Source: Oscillospiraceae bacterium (GTDB lineage: Bacteria > Bacillota > Clostridia > Oscillospirales > Ruminococcaceae). From it: DNA of 64,000 bases. The notes under the pieces were generated by a model. It made no database searches. It saw nothing but the letters and a program-made list of their open reading frames with translations, and was not told the DNA's origin. The stretch covers positions 1-64,000 of the forward strand of contig JAHHUC010000002.1 in the NCBI GenBank assembly GCA_020024215.1, given 5' to 3'. Each line of letters starts with the position of its first letter. Position 1 is the stretch's first letter. Of this stretch, positions 44,022 to 53,577 are shown one piece after another. A program made the translations under genes and the position numbers.

Positions 44022-44678
44022 ATGACAAAAAAAGAAAGAGCCAATGAAGCAGTCAGACTTCTCAAGGAGGAATTTCCCGATGCAGTCTGTTCCTTGACAT
44101 ATGAAAAGCCCTATGAGCTTTTAATTTCCGTAAGGCTTTCAGCCCAATGCACCGATGCAAGAGTAAATATGGTAACTCCCGCGCTTTTTTCCGCCTATCC
44201 TGATTTAGAAAGTCTTGCCAAAGCTGATGTAAAGGATGTTTTGAACATAATCAAAAGCTGCGGCCTTGCAAATACAAAGGCAAGGGATGTGGTGGGAATA
44301 GCCAAGGGGCTTTTGGAAAATTTTGACGGAGTGGTTCCCGATACAATAGAGGAGCTTTTAACTTTGCCGGGAGTCGGCAGAAAAACTGCAAATTTGGTTG
44401 TGGGAGATGTCTATCACAAGCCTGCCGTGGTATGCGACACACACTGCATAAGAATCACCAATCACATAGGCTTAACCACCGGCAAGGACCCATTAAAATG
44501 CGAAAAGGAGCTAAGAGCCTGCCTGCCTATGGATGAATCCAACGATTTTTGCCACAGACTGGTTCTGCACGGAAGAAAAACCTGTGTGGCAAGAAGCCCA
44601 AAATGTGAGGTCTGCTGTTTGAACACTGTCTGCAATGATGGTATCAAGGCTTTAAAAAATAAGAACAGGGAGAAATAG
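44022..44678 (+). CDS. nth: Endonuclease III
   Basis: DNA glycosylase/AP lyase for oxidised pyrimidines. The helix-hairpin-helix reads LPGVGRKTANLVVGD, with catalytic Lys121 in GRKTA, and the catalytic Asp139 lies in VCDTH. The C-terminal 4Fe-4S motif is complete (C-X6-C-X2-C-X5-C in CVARSPKCEVCCLNTVC). A frame opens at 43995, but the ATG at 44022 stands behind AAAGGAG and gives MTKKERANEAV, 218 residues, normal for the family. Confidence 0.95.
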   Translation: MTKKERANEAVRLLKEEFPDAVCSLTYEKPYELLISVRLSAQCTDARVNMVTPALFSAYPDLESLAKADVKDVLNIIKSCGLANTKARDVVGIAKGLLENFDGVVPDTIEELLTLPGVGRKTANLVVGDVYHKPAVVCDTHCIRITNHIGLTTGKDPLKCEKELRACLPMDESNDFCHRLVLHGRKTCVARSPKCEVCCLNTVCNDGIKALKNKNREK

Positions 44679-44735
44679 CAGCATAAAAAGATTTCCTGTA
44701 ATTTTAAGCTTGCTTTTTATATGCTGCCTTTTATT
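44678..44735 (+). terminator. Intrinsic terminator after nth
   Basis: GCAGCATAAAAAG pairs with CTTTTTATATGCTGC (small bulge) across a 22-base loop, followed by CTTTTATTT. Confidence 0.6.
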
Positions 44736-44972
44736 TGGAAAACCGGAACATTTATTGAATAAGTTAAGGGATTTGATGACAGAATGAGCATGAGTGCTCA
44801 CATATTTGAAGATATCAATAAATCTCACAGATGGGAAAGAGAAAAAGTATATACCATTTAAACAAAAGACCGGCACCTTAAGAAGCTTAATATGGATATA
44901 TACCCGCCAAACAATGTGGAGGATTCCGTAAATCTTTTAGATGACGGCAATTATCTGCATTTCAGAATTTAA
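44721..44972 (+). pseudogene. Coding fossil with two in-frame TAA stops
   Basis: One frame reads 84 codons from ATG 44721 to TAA 44970-44972, interrupted by TAA at 44760 and 44859. The pieces look like protein: VKGFDDRMSMSAHIFEDINK, SHRWEREKVYTI, then TKDRHLKKLNMDIYPPNNV and EDSVNLLDDGNYLHFRI. I do not recognise the family. Its beginning overlaps the nth terminator, so the original 5' end is probably gone. Confidence 0.4.
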
Positions 44973-45033
44973 AAGCCTTTTTCTCAGTTTAATAATTTAA
45001 AGCTTTCAAAAATTATGCCCTTGCATAAAAAAT

Positions 45034-45066
45034 GAGCCTTGGAAAAAATCCGAGGCTCTTTTTTAT
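45034..45066. terminator. Bidirectional intrinsic terminator
   Basis: GAGCCTTGGA pairs with TCCGAGGCTC (one wobble) around an A5 loop; T6 follows on each strand. It serves the minus-strand P-loop gene. Confidence 0.85.
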
Positions 45067-45079
45067 CAATATTAAATTA

Positions 45080-45496
45080 TTACTTATTTATGATAAGTGC
45101 CCTTGCGCTTTCAGAAAGCTCATCAGGCTCGCAGGAAACAAGCATGATAACCTCAACAGCTTCTGCACATCCTAACATGGAAACCTTGCTGATGAATTTT
45201 TCCAAGCCTGCAATATCCTTGCCGCAGGCCTTGAAAACGCCGTCGCAGAAAATGTGTGTGATGTCATAATTTCCGGCAAGAAGTCCGGAAATAAAGCCGT
45301 AATAGCCCTCAAAATTTTCTATTGCATACTCATCAATATCAATAAGTCTGGCATCATGATTAAGGTTATAAGTAAGATCCACGCCCTTCTCAATGCACAC
45401 AACATTGCCCTTGCTGCTCTCAACAGCAGAATTTGCCATCTCGATAAGTGTCTTTGTCTTTCCAAGGCCCTTGTGACCTACTATCAACTTTATCAT
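45080..45496 (-). CDS. Small P-loop protein, conserved in Clostridia
   Basis: A 138-residue soluble protein beginning MIKLIVGHKGLGKTKTLIEM, a clear Walker A (GHKGLGKT). A central hydrophobic strand ending ITHIFCDG could be Walker B-like. It resembles small clostridial proteins sometimes labelled as PilT- or twitching-related, but it is far too short to be a PilT motor. Function unknown; a nucleotide-binding role is the only supported inference. The ATG follows GAGGAGG. It has its own promoter and a leader of about 150 nt. Confidence 0.78.
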   Translation of the reverse strand: MIKLIVGHKGLGKTKTLIEMANSAVESSKGNVVCIEKGVDLTYNLNHDARLIDIDEYAIENFEGYYGFISGLLAGNYDITHIFCDGVFKACGKDIAGLEKFISKVSMLGCAEAVEVIMLVSCEPDELSESARALIINK

Positions 45497-45650
45497 ACAT
45501 ATTCCTCCTCAGAATTTTTAATTTCCCGGACCTCTGTCCAAGAACTATTTTTCAGGGTAACCGATACCGGAAAAATTTATTTCTTTCTTCCGCTGCTGCG
45601 AAAAACACACAAGAAAACTTTTCTCATATTCCTTCGCTGCTGTTGATATC

Positions 45651-45679
45651 ATTTTACCTTAAAATCAATTATTTTTCAA
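45651..45679 (-). promoter_or_regulatory. Sigma-A promoter of the P-loop protein gene
   Basis: Minus strand TTGAAA, 17 bp, TAAAAT. The leader contains a 9-bp hairpin (TTCTTGGAC/GTCCGGGAA) near the ribosome site. Confidence 0.55.
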
Positions 45680-45713
45680 CACCATTTATAACTAATTATT
45701 TAATTTTAGCTTA

Positions 45714-46868
45714 TCAAAGTGAAAAAACTGCTGCAAAAATCCTCTCAAGTGAATGAATATAATTCAATTTTTCCACAGGATAGGCGGTAAAAAGGGGTAT
45801 TTCTGATAAAATTATACCATCTTGCATAATTTTTACTGTTCCTGCCCTCTCGTCCTGTTTTACGGGAGCTTCAAAAAAGGGCGTTTTTTCCACCTCGATT
45901 TCAAGCGGGGATTTTTTCCCCTTTTCTGTTATTGTAAATTCGGGAGCATCCGCTTTAAGCCCTATTTCACGAATTTCTCCCTTTTTTACCCTCACAGGCT
46001 CCAAGGAGCCCTTCAGCGACGGGATTTTTACCGCCTTGTAATTGGAAAAGCCAAAATTGAGAAGCCCCTTACAGCTTTCAAATCTTTCATTGGAGGTCCT
46101 GCTTCCCAAGGAGACGGCTATAAGCGGCAGGTTATCCCTTTCTGCCGTGGCGCAAAGACAGCAGCCTGCATCGTCGGTTGTACCTGTTTTAAGCCCTGTG
46201 GTGCCCTTATAAAATCTCACCAGACGGTTGGTGTTTACAAGCTGGGTTTTCCCTCCCCGCAATTCATCCATCCAAACTGTGGAATATTTCTTTATCAGCG
46301 GATATTTGATAAGCTCCATCGCCATAATACTTATATCCTCTGCTGTTGTCAGGTGCCCCTCGGCATCAAGCCCGGTGCAGTTTTCAAAGTGGGTATTTTT
46401 CATCCCCAGGTCATCTGCTCTTTCGTTCATCATGGCAACAAAGCCTTCCTCGCTGCCTGCAATAAATTCCCCGAGAGCAACTGTCGCATCATTGGCAGAT
46501 GATATGGCGGTGGCCTTTAAAAGCTCATCTACTGTCATAACCTCATTTTCCTTAAGCCATATCTGGCTGCCTCCCATAGATACCGCATGGGGGGAGGCTG
46601 TCACCTCATCCTGCAATGAAATTTTGCCGTCCTCCAGTGCCTCCATAACCAAAAGAAGGCTCATTATCTTTGTGATGGAGGCAGGGCTCATTTTTTTATC
46701 CATATTCTTCTGGAAAAGTATTTTTCCTGTGAGAGCCTCCCTTAAAACAGCCGCCTGACAGGGTATGTCTGAATTGACCACAGAAACAGCAGATGCCCTA
46801 AGAGGCATAAGCATGATAAGCGCAGCCGCAGCAGCTGTCAGCTTTAAACACAATTTGCGTCTTAACAT
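45714..46868 (-). CDS. D-alanyl-D-alanine carboxypeptidase (PBP5/DacF type)
   Basis: Penicillin-binding protein that removes the terminal D-Ala from peptidoglycan stem peptides. It has a signal peptide (residues 1 to about 27, AAAAALIMLMPLRASA), then the S11 peptidase motifs: SxxK at Ser64-Lys67 (SITK), SxN at 123-125, and KTG at 226-228. The C-terminal beta domain (residues about 285-384) ends in a segment that could form the membrane-anchoring amphipathic helix (IHSLERIFAAVFSL). The ATG follows AAGGGGA. Related genes act in vegetative growth or spore cortex formation, which cannot be distinguished here. Confidence 0.9.
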   Translation of the reverse strand: MLRRKLCLKLTAAAAALIMLMPLRASAVSVVNSDIPCQAAVLREALTGKILFQKNMDKKMSPASITKIMSLLLVMEALEDGKISLQDEVTASPHAVSMGGSQIWLKENEVMTVDELLKATAISSANDATVALGEFIAGSEEGFVAMMNERADDLGMKNTHFENCTGLDAEGHLTTAEDISIMAMELIKYPLIKKYSTVWMDELRGGKTQLVNTNRLVRFYKGTTGLKTGTTDDAGCCLCATAERDNLPLIAVSLGSRTSNERFESCKGLLNFGFSNYKAVKIPSLKGSLEPVRVKKGEIREIGLKADAPEFTITEKGKKSPLEIEVEKTPFFEAPVKQDERAGTVKIMQDGIILSEIPLFTAYPVEKLNYIHSLERIFAAVFSL

Positions 46869-46932
46869 ATGATATCCCCTTTGCCCTTTTTTAAAATTTT
46901 ATTCTGAAAAAGCAGCATAAATGCCCATAAAA

Positions 46933-46960
46933 ATGCCCTCTTTGGTTATTTTGAGGGCAT
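46933..46960 (-). promoter_or_regulatory. Terminator-like hairpin upstream of the dacA-type gene
   Basis: ATGCCCTC and GAGGGCAT form an 8-bp stem with a 12-base loop, followed on the minus strand by TTTTTATGG. It lies about 65 bp upstream of the carboxypeptidase ATG. Confidence 0.35.
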
Positions 46961-46980
46961 ATTTGCACAAAGCAAATTTC

Positions 46981-47009
46981 TTGCAACAGATATAAAAATA
47001 TGCTATACT
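46981..47009 (+). promoter_or_regulatory. Extended -10 promoter of the DUF1846-polA-rimI-mnmG operon
   Basis: TTGCAA, 17 bp, TATACT with TG one base upstream, 36 bp before the ATG. Confidence 0.68.
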
Positions 47010-47045
47010 CAGAAAGTATGAATATTTATCGTAGAGGTGTAACAA

Positions 47046-48533
47046 ATGGACGGGAAAATAGGCTTCAACAATGAAGAATATGTAAAACAGCAGTCTGAAA
47101 AAATCAAGGAAAGGCTCTCCATGTTCGGCGGAAAGCTGTACCTTGAATTCGGCGGAAAGCTTTTTGATGACTGGCATGCCTCAAGGGTTTTGCCCGGCTT
47201 TGATGTGAATGCAAAGATAAAGCTGCTTACCAACCTAAGCGATCAGGCTGAGCTTATCATATGCATAAGCGCTCCCTCCATAGAGGCAAGCAAGGTCCGA
47301 GACGATGTGGGCATAACCTATGATATGGACGCCTTGAGGCTTATAGACGATTTGAGAAAAAGAAACATTTATATAGGCTCTGTGGTCATAACACAATACA
47401 CAGGACAGCCCTCTGCCGATGTATTTAAAAACAAGCTAACCATGAGAGGCGTAAGGGTGTATGTTCACGGCCTGACGCAGGGATATCCCAATGATGTTCA
47501 AAAGATAGTTTCCGATGAGGGCTACGGCGCCAATTCCTACATTGAAACAACACGGCCTTTGGTGGTTGTAACTGCTCCCGGACCCGGAAGCGGAAAGCTG
47601 GCAACCTGCCTTTCTCAGCTTTATCATGAAAACAAAAGAGGAATCAAGGCAGGCTATGCAAAATATGAAACCTTTCCTGTGTGGAACCTCCCCTTGCAGC
47701 ACCCTGTAAATTTGGCCTATGAGGCTGCCACGGCAGACCTTAAAGATGTAAATATGATAGATCCTTACCACCTTTCTGCATACAATATCACAGCTGTAAA
47801 CTACAACAGAGATATTGAGGTGTTCCCTGTTGTAAGGGCTATTTTAAAAAGAATTGCCGGACACGATGTTTACAATTCCCCAACTGACATGGGTGTAAAC
47901 ATGATAGGCAACTGCATAACCGATGACGAGGTGGTGAGAAAGGCCGCCTGCCAGGAGATAATAAGAAGATATTATAAGGCGCTGTGCGGATATAAAAGAG
48001 GAGAGGCCGATTATGCGACCTTGAATAAAAATGAGATGCTGATGCACACCTTGGGGCTTTCCTCAACAGACAGGCCCGTTGTAAAGCCGGCTCTTAAAAA
48101 GGCAGAGCAGAGCAACGCCTCCGCTGTGGCAATACAGCTTAAAAACGGAACCATTGTCACCGGAAAGGCATCAAAGCTTATGAATTCCACATCCAGCTGC
48201 ATATTGAATTCCATCAAGGTGTTAGCCGGAATTTCCGATGAAATGCTGCTTATATCCCCGATAGTTCTGGAGCCGATAATACACCTTAAAAAGGATATTT
48301 TAGGCTCAAGATATCCGGTTTTGACAGCCGAAGAGGTGATGATAGCCCTCTCTATCTCAGCTGCCACCAACCCTACGGCGGCTTTGGCAATAAAGCAGCT
48401 TTGCAAATTGAGAGGCTGCGAGGCACATTCCTCCGATATAATATCCTCACCTGATGCAACAACCTTCAGAAAGCTGGGTATAAACATAACCTGCGAGCCG
48501 CAGTACCCCACAAAAAACTTATATTTTAAATAA
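47046..48533 (+). CDS. DUF1846 family protein
   Basis: A 495-residue soluble protein of the DUF1846 family, widespread in Firmicutes and of unknown biochemical function. The N-terminal region is IGFNNEEYVKQQSEKIKERL followed by KLYLEFGGKLFDDWHASRVLPGF, the usual family start. A P-loop-like glycine-rich turn, TAPGPGSGKLATCLSQLYHE, suggests nucleotide binding. It is the first gene of an operon with polA 20 bp downstream. The ribosome site is AGAGGTG. Confidence 0.88.
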   Translation: MDGKIGFNNEEYVKQQSEKIKERLSMFGGKLYLEFGGKLFDDWHASRVLPGFDVNAKIKLLTNLSDQAELIICISAPSIEASKVRDDVGITYDMDALRLIDDLRKRNIYIGSVVITQYTGQPSADVFKNKLTMRGVRVYVHGLTQGYPNDVQKIVSDEGYGANSYIETTRPLVVVTAPGPGSGKLATCLSQLYHENKRGIKAGYAKYETFPVWNLPLQHPVNLAYEAATADLKDVNMIDPYHLSAYNITAVNYNRDIEVFPVVRAILKRIAGHDVYNSPTDMGVNMIGNCITDDEVVRKAACQEIIRRYYKALCGYKRGEADYATLNKNEMLMHTLGLSSTDRPVVKPALKKAEQSNASAVAIQLKNGTIVTGKASKLMNSTSSCILNSIKVLAGISDEMLLISPIVLEPIIHLKKDILGSRYPVLTAEEVMIALSISAATNPTAALAIKQLCKLRGCEAHSSDIISSPDATTFRKLGINITCEPQYPTKNLYFK

Positions 48534-48553
48534 ACAGGAAGAAGGAAACAGAT

Positions 48554-51142
48554 TTGAAGCTTCTTGCGGTGGACGGCAACTCCATTTTAAACAGAGCATA
48601 TTACGGATTAAAGCCCCTTACCAACACAAAGGGGCAGTTTACACACGCCATCTTAGGCTTTATGAACATCATTCAGAAAATTCAGGAGGAGATAAAGCCG
48701 GATAGGACTGTCTTTGCCTTTGACCTTAAAGAAAAAACCTTCCGCCACAAGCTGTATGATGACTATAAGGGCACAAGAAAGGGCATGCCGCCGGAGCTTT
48801 TGCAGCAGCTGGAGCCTGCCAAGGAGCTTTTGAGACTTTTGGGCTATGAGATAATAACTGTGCCCGGCTTTGAGGCCGACGATATATTGGGAACAATAAG
48901 CAGGATATGCAATGAAAACGGAGATTTCTGCTTTATAGCCACAGGGGACCGGGACAGCTTTCAGCTTGTTTCCCCAAATGTGAACATACGTCTTGCCTCT
49001 ACAAAGGCAGGAAATTCTGCGGTTACGTTCGTGGATGAGGAATATATAAGGGAAAAATATAATGTTGCTCCATGCAGGCTTATTGACATAAAAGCCCTTA
49101 TGGGAGATACCTCTGACAATATACCCGGTGTTCCCGGTGTGGGAGAAAAAACCGCTGTGGGGCTGATTGAAAAATTTCACTCACTGGACGGTGTTTATGA
49201 AAATATAGATGACCCCTTTATAAAAAAGGGCGTGAGGGAAAAGCTTTCTGCCAATAAGGATTTGGCTTATTTAAGCTATAAGCTGGCAGAGATAAACCTG
49301 CATGTGCCCATTACAACAGATATACTCAACCTGCCCGAGGAAAAAATGGACAGCAGCGGCACAGCAAAATTTTTAAGAGAATATGAGCTTGCCAGCCTTT
49401 TAAAAAGATTCAAGCTTGAAAATACAGAGGTGAGCTTTTCTCTTAAGGAGGATACAGCAGCTGAAAATAAGGAGATTTCCTTTTTGGAAAAAAGCCTCTC
49501 CTCACTTGAGCAAATATTGAAAGACGGCTGCTGCTTTTATATAGACGAGGATTTTTCCGGGCTTTCTCTCATATTTGATGACAAGGCGCTGCTTTTATCC
49601 TCTGATGACGCCTTATTTTCTGATGCCCTTTTGTATATAAACAAAAATGCCGAAAAAATTATAACCTCCTCCTCAAAGGAATGGTATAAATTTTTATGCT
49701 CACGCCAAATTGAGCCAAATCTTGTAAAATTTGACATTTCCCTTGCTGCCTACATTCTTTTCCCCAATATTAAAAGCTACACCCCGTCCTTTTTAGGCAA
49801 GCTGCAGGCTCTTTCATGCCATAACAAGGAGGGGCTTTGCGAAAAGGACTTTGAGACATTCAAAAATGCCTTTTTTACAAGGGAGCTTTACTCAAGGCTT
49901 TTGAAGGAAATAGAGCAGGACGGCGGTCAACAGCTTTTATATTCCATCGAGCAGCCGCTTTCAAGAGTGCTCGCCTTTATGGAAAACGAGGGCTTTAAAA
50001 TAGACAGAGAGGGTCTTATCCAATATGGGCATGAATTGGATGAGGATCTTAAGGAAGCTGAAAAAAGGATTTATTTCTTAGGCGGCGGAGAATTCAACAT
50101 AAATTCCCCAAAGCAGCTGGGCGAGGTGCTTTTTGAAAGGCTGGGACTTCCTGCAAAAAAGAAAACCAAAACCGGATATTCGACCAATGCAGATGTCTTG
50201 GAGGAGCTTAAAAGCTATCACCCCATAATAGAGGAAATATTGACCTATCGCTCACTTTCAAAGCTCAAATCCACATATGTGGACGGGCTTTTGGATAAAA
50301 TTTCGCCCGACGGAAGGATTCACACCATTTTCAAGCAAACCGAAACCAGAACAGGAAGAATATCCTCCGCCGAGCCAAATTTGCAGAATATACCAATAAG
50401 GACCGAGCGCGGAAGCATATTGAGAAAGTTCTTTATACCCAAGGAGGGCTGCTCTCTTGTGGATGCCGACTATTCACAGATAGAGCTGAGGGTTCTTGCA
50501 CACATTGCCGATGATGAAAACATGAAGGCGGCATTCAGAGACGGCGTTGACATACACACCAAAACCGCCTCACAGGTATTTGATATGCCGCAGGAATTTG
50601 TCACACCTCAGATGAGAAAATCGGCAAAGGCTGTAAACTTCGGCATAATATACGGCATAGGGGCATTTTCTCTCTCAAAGGATATAGGTGTAAGTGTCAA
50701 GGAGGCTGACAGCTATATCAAAAACTATCTTTCTGCCTATCCGAATGTGCAGAAATATATGGATTCCACCATCTGCTTTGCAAAGGAAAAGGGTTATGTG
50801 GAGACGCTTTTTCACAGGCGCCGTCAGGTTCCTGAGATAACAGCCTCCAACAAGGTAACTCAAAAGCTGGGTGAAAGAATAGCCATGAATACCCCCATTC
50901 AGGGAACAGCCGCAGACATTATAAAGCTTGCCATGATAAAGGTGTTTGAAAGACTTAAAAAAGAAAATTCCGATGCAAAGCTTATTTTGCAGATTCATGA
51001 CGAGCTTATTGTAGAGGCTCCCAATGAGGAGGCCCAAAGGGTCAGAGAGCTTCTTTCAGAGGAAATGGAAAATGCCGTAGAGCTTTCTGTCAGATTAAAG
51101 GCGGATTCATCCATAGGCGACAGCTGGCTTTCTGCAAAGTAG
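48554..51142 (+). CDS. polA: DNA polymerase I
   Basis: Repair and Okazaki-fragment polymerase, 862 residues. Residues 1 to about 290 are the 5'-nuclease domain (LAVDGNSILNRAYY; GFEADDILGTISRI; GDTSDNIPGVPGVGEKTA). The middle domain is the 3'-5' exonuclease fold without visible DEDD residues, so proofreading is probably absent. The polymerase domain carries motif A DADYSQIELRVLAHIA, motif B KAVNFGIIYG and motif C QIHDELIVEA. It starts at a TTG with GAAGGAA upstream. It is followed closely by rimI and mnmG. Confidence 0.95.
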   Translation: MKLLAVDGNSILNRAYYGLKPLTNTKGQFTHAILGFMNIIQKIQEEIKPDRTVFAFDLKEKTFRHKLYDDYKGTRKGMPPELLQQLEPAKELLRLLGYEIITVPGFEADDILGTISRICNENGDFCFIATGDRDSFQLVSPNVNIRLASTKAGNSAVTFVDEEYIREKYNVAPCRLIDIKALMGDTSDNIPGVPGVGEKTAVGLIEKFHSLDGVYENIDDPFIKKGVREKLSANKDLAYLSYKLAEINLHVPITTDILNLPEEKMDSSGTAKFLREYELASLLKRFKLENTEVSFSLKEDTAAENKEISFLEKSLSSLEQILKDGCCFYIDEDFSGLSLIFDDKALLLSSDDALFSDALLYINKNAEKIITSSSKEWYKFLCSRQIEPNLVKFDISLAAYILFPNIKSYTPSFLGKLQALSCHNKEGLCEKDFETFKNAFFTRELYSRLLKEIEQDGGQQLLYSIEQPLSRVLAFMENEGFKIDREGLIQYGHELDEDLKEAEKRIYFLGGGEFNINSPKQLGEVLFERLGLPAKKKTKTGYSTNADVLEELKSYHPIIEEILTYRSLSKLKSTYVDGLLDKISPDGRIHTIFKQTETRTGRISSAEPNLQNIPIRTERGSILRKFFIPKEGCSLVDADYSQIELRVLAHIADDENMKAAFRDGVDIHTKTASQVFDMPQEFVTPQMRKSAKAVNFGIIYGIGAFSLSKDIGVSVKEADSYIKNYLSAYPNVQKYMDSTICFAKEKGYVETLFHRRRQVPEITASNKVTQKLGERIAMNTPIQGTAADIIKLAMIKVFERLKKENSDAKLILQIHDELIVEAPNEEAQRVRELLSEEMENAVELSVRLKADSSIGDSWLSAK

Positions 51143-51150
51143 GTGGAAAT

Positions 51151-51600
51151 TTGGAAAGGTTTATAATTGTAAGGGCAAAAAAGGAATATATAAGAGAAAT
51201 TGCAGAAATTGAAAAAGAGTGCTTTTCCATTCCGCAAAGCGAAAAAAGCTTAGAGGATGAGCTTGCAAATGAAAATTTTTCAATGTTCTGCGCCGTTTTG
51301 CCCCACAGCGAAAAGGTGATAGGCTGGTCGGGCATGAGCAGCCTGTTCTCAGAGGGCGAGGTTGCCAACATAGCAGTGCTTAAAGCCTACCGCAATTTAG
51401 GCGCAGGCTTTGCCTTAACCTCTGCACTTTTAGAGGAAGCCGGAAGAAAAAAGCTCAGCTCACTTATTTTGGAGGTGAGAGAGAGCAACCAAAGCGCAAG
51501 AAAAATCTACAATGCTCTGGGCTTTAAGGAAATAGCAGTGAGGAAAAATTTCTATGCTTTTCCAAAAGAAAACGGTATATCCATGATAGCAGAGCTTTGA
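51151..51600 (+). CDS. rimI: GNAT N-acetyltransferase, RimI-like
   Basis: Acetyl-CoA-dependent N-acetyltransferase; RimI acetylates the N-terminal alanine of ribosomal protein S18. The GNAT core is visible: VANIAVLKAYRNLGAGFALTSALL (acetyl-CoA loop), LILEVRESNQSARKIYNALGF and a final KNFYAFP. 149 residues. It starts at a TTG just behind AGGTGG. It overlaps the longest mnmG frame by 4 nt and lies 8 bp after polA. The RimI call is by similarity of the core; another GNAT substrate is possible. Confidence 0.82.
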   Translation: MERFIIVRAKKEYIREIAEIEKECFSIPQSEKSLEDELANENFSMFCAVLPHSEKVIGWSGMSSLFSEGEVANIAVLKAYRNLGAGFALTSALLEEAGRKKLSSLILEVRESNQSARKIYNALGFKEIAVRKNFYAFPKENGISMIAEL

Positions 51601-51620
51601 TTTTAAGAAAAGGGATACAG

Positions 51621-53510
51621 ATGATTCAGTATTTTTATGAAAATGAATATGACATAGCTGTTATAGGCGCAGGTCATGCAGGTGTGGAGGCTGCCCTTGC
51701 CTCGGCAAGGCTGGGTAAAAAAACCGCACTTTTCACACTTTCACTGGACCAGATAGCAAACCTCCCCTGCAATCCCTCCATAGGGGGAACGGCAAAAGGT
51801 CACATTGTGAGGGAAATTGATGCCTTAGGCGGAGAGATGGGAAGAATTGCCGACTTTGCCACACTCCAGACAAGGATGCTAAACAAGGGAAAGGGCCCTG
51901 CTGTCCATTCTTTGAGGGTGCAGGCAGACAGAATGGCTTATCATATAAGGGCAAAGGAAATTTTAGAAAATACACCCAATCTGGATGTTATTCAGGCTGA
52001 GGTAACCAAAATTGAGACAGAAAACAACACTGTCACAGGAGTTTCCACCTCCTTAGGCGCTGTTTATCCATGCAGGGCAGCTATCATCTGCACAGGCACA
52101 TACCTCAACGGAAAAATATTCATAGGTGAATATCAGGAGCAATCAGGTCCTGACGGCTGTCACCCATCAAGAGGATTAAAGGATTCCCTTTCAGCCTTGG
52201 GGCTTTCTTTAAGAAGATTTAAAACAGGCACACCTGCAAGAGTGAACAAAAATTCCATTGATTTCAGCCAGCTGGAAATACAAACAGGTGATGAAAACAA
52301 CATCCCCTTTTCTGATGACACCAAATCTGCACCACAAAATAAGGTTAACTGTTATATAACATACACAAACAAGCAGACACATGATATTATAAAAGCCAAT
52401 CTTTCCCGCTCGCCCTTGTATGCAGGCATGATAGAGGGCACAGGGCCAAGATATTGTCCCTCAATAGAGGATAAGGTTGTAAGATTCAAGGATAAGCAGC
52501 GGCATCAGATTTTTATTGAGCCTATGGGAGAAAACACATCGGAGATGTATTTGCAGGGCTTTTCCAGCTCACTGCCCTATGAGGTTCAGCTTAAATTTTA
52601 CCACTCGGTAAAGGGCTTGGAAAACGTGAAGATAATGCGCCCTGCCTACGCCATAGAATACGACTGCATAGATCCCTTGGAGCTAAAGCCCACACTGGAA
52701 ACAAAAAAGGTGGCAGGACTTTACGGCGCAGGTCAATTCAACGGAACCAGCGGCTATGAGGAGGCCGGGGCACAGGGGCTTATGGCAGGAATAAACGCAG
52801 TGAGAAAATTGGACAAAAAAGCTCCCTTTATACTCTCACGGGATGAGGCATACATAGGAACGCTTATTGACGATTTGGTAACAAAGGGAACCAATGAGCC
52901 TTACAGGATGATGACCTCAAGAAGTGAATACCGCCTTTTGCTAAGACAGGACAATGCAGCCTCAAGGCTCACCCAAAAGGGCTATGACATAGGGCTTATA
53001 TCTCAGGAAAGATACAATTCCTTTCTTGAGGATGAAGCTCTCAAAAAGGAGGAAATAAATAGGCTTGAAAGGACTGTAATATCCCCATCGGAAGAATTGA
53101 ATCAGCTTCTGAGCTCTCTTGGAACCTCCCCCCTTTCCTCCGGTGCCCACATTGCCGATTTGATAAGGCGGCCCCAGCTCAATTATGAAATATTGGCGCC
53201 CTTTGACAAAAGCCGTCCAAAACTTGCAAAAAAGATAACCGACAGCGCAGAAATTGAAATAAAATATGCAGGCTATATTGAAAAGCAGCTATCTCATGCA
53301 AAGGAACAGCAGAGGCTGAGAAATGTTGCTTTGGAATTTGAGGATTACAGCGAGATAAAGGGGCTTCGTCTGGAGGCAAGAGAAAAATTAAACCTCATAA
53401 AGCCTGTAAGCATAGGGCAGGCTATGGAAATTTCCGGCGTTTCCCCCTCGGATATATCCGTTCTGCTGCTGGAAATTGAAAAAAGAAGAAGGCAAAATCA
53501 AAAGCCGTAG
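51621..53510 (+). CDS. mnmG: tRNA uridine 5-carboxymethylaminomethyl modification enzyme MnmG
   Basis: FAD-dependent subunit that, with MnmE, modifies the wobble uridine of several tRNAs. Motifs: DIAVIGAGHAGVEAALASARLG (FAD loop), NPSIGGTAKGHIVREIDALGG, DGCHPSRGLKDSL, GLYGAGQFNGTSGYEEAGAQG and a C-terminal helical domain (GLRLEAREKLNLIKPVSIGQA). The frame opens at TTG 51597, but the ATG at 51621 follows AAAAGGG and gives 629 residues. It is the last gene of the operon, followed by a strong terminator. Confidence 0.95.
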   Translation: MIQYFYENEYDIAVIGAGHAGVEAALASARLGKKTALFTLSLDQIANLPCNPSIGGTAKGHIVREIDALGGEMGRIADFATLQTRMLNKGKGPAVHSLRVQADRMAYHIRAKEILENTPNLDVIQAEVTKIETENNTVTGVSTSLGAVYPCRAAIICTGTYLNGKIFIGEYQEQSGPDGCHPSRGLKDSLSALGLSLRRFKTGTPARVNKNSIDFSQLEIQTGDENNIPFSDDTKSAPQNKVNCYITYTNKQTHDIIKANLSRSPLYAGMIEGTGPRYCPSIEDKVVRFKDKQRHQIFIEPMGENTSEMYLQGFSSSLPYEVQLKFYHSVKGLENVKIMRPAYAIEYDCIDPLELKPTLETKKVAGLYGAGQFNGTSGYEEAGAQGLMAGINAVRKLDKKAPFILSRDEAYIGTLIDDLVTKGTNEPYRMMTSRSEYRLLLRQDNAASRLTQKGYDIGLISQERYNSFLEDEALKKEEINRLERTVISPSEELNQLLSSLGTSPLSSGAHIADLIRRPQLNYEILAPFDKSRPKLAKKITDSAEIEIKYAGYIEKQLSHAKEQQRLRNVALEFEDYSEIKGLRLEAREKLNLIKPVSIGQAMEISGVSPSDISVLLLEIEKRRRQNQKP

Positions 53511-53525
53511 AGCTGTTATGCAAAA

Positions 53526-53565
53526 GAAAAAAGGTTCTGAACTAAAAAAGTTCGGAACCTTTTTT
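53526..53565. terminator. Bidirectional intrinsic terminator (mnmG / mgtE)
   Basis: AAAAAAGGTTCTGAACT pairs with AGTTCGGAACCTTTTTT around an A5 loop, with T-runs on both strands. It separates convergent mnmG and mgtE. Confidence 0.9.
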
Positions 53566-53577
53566 GTGCTTAAAATT

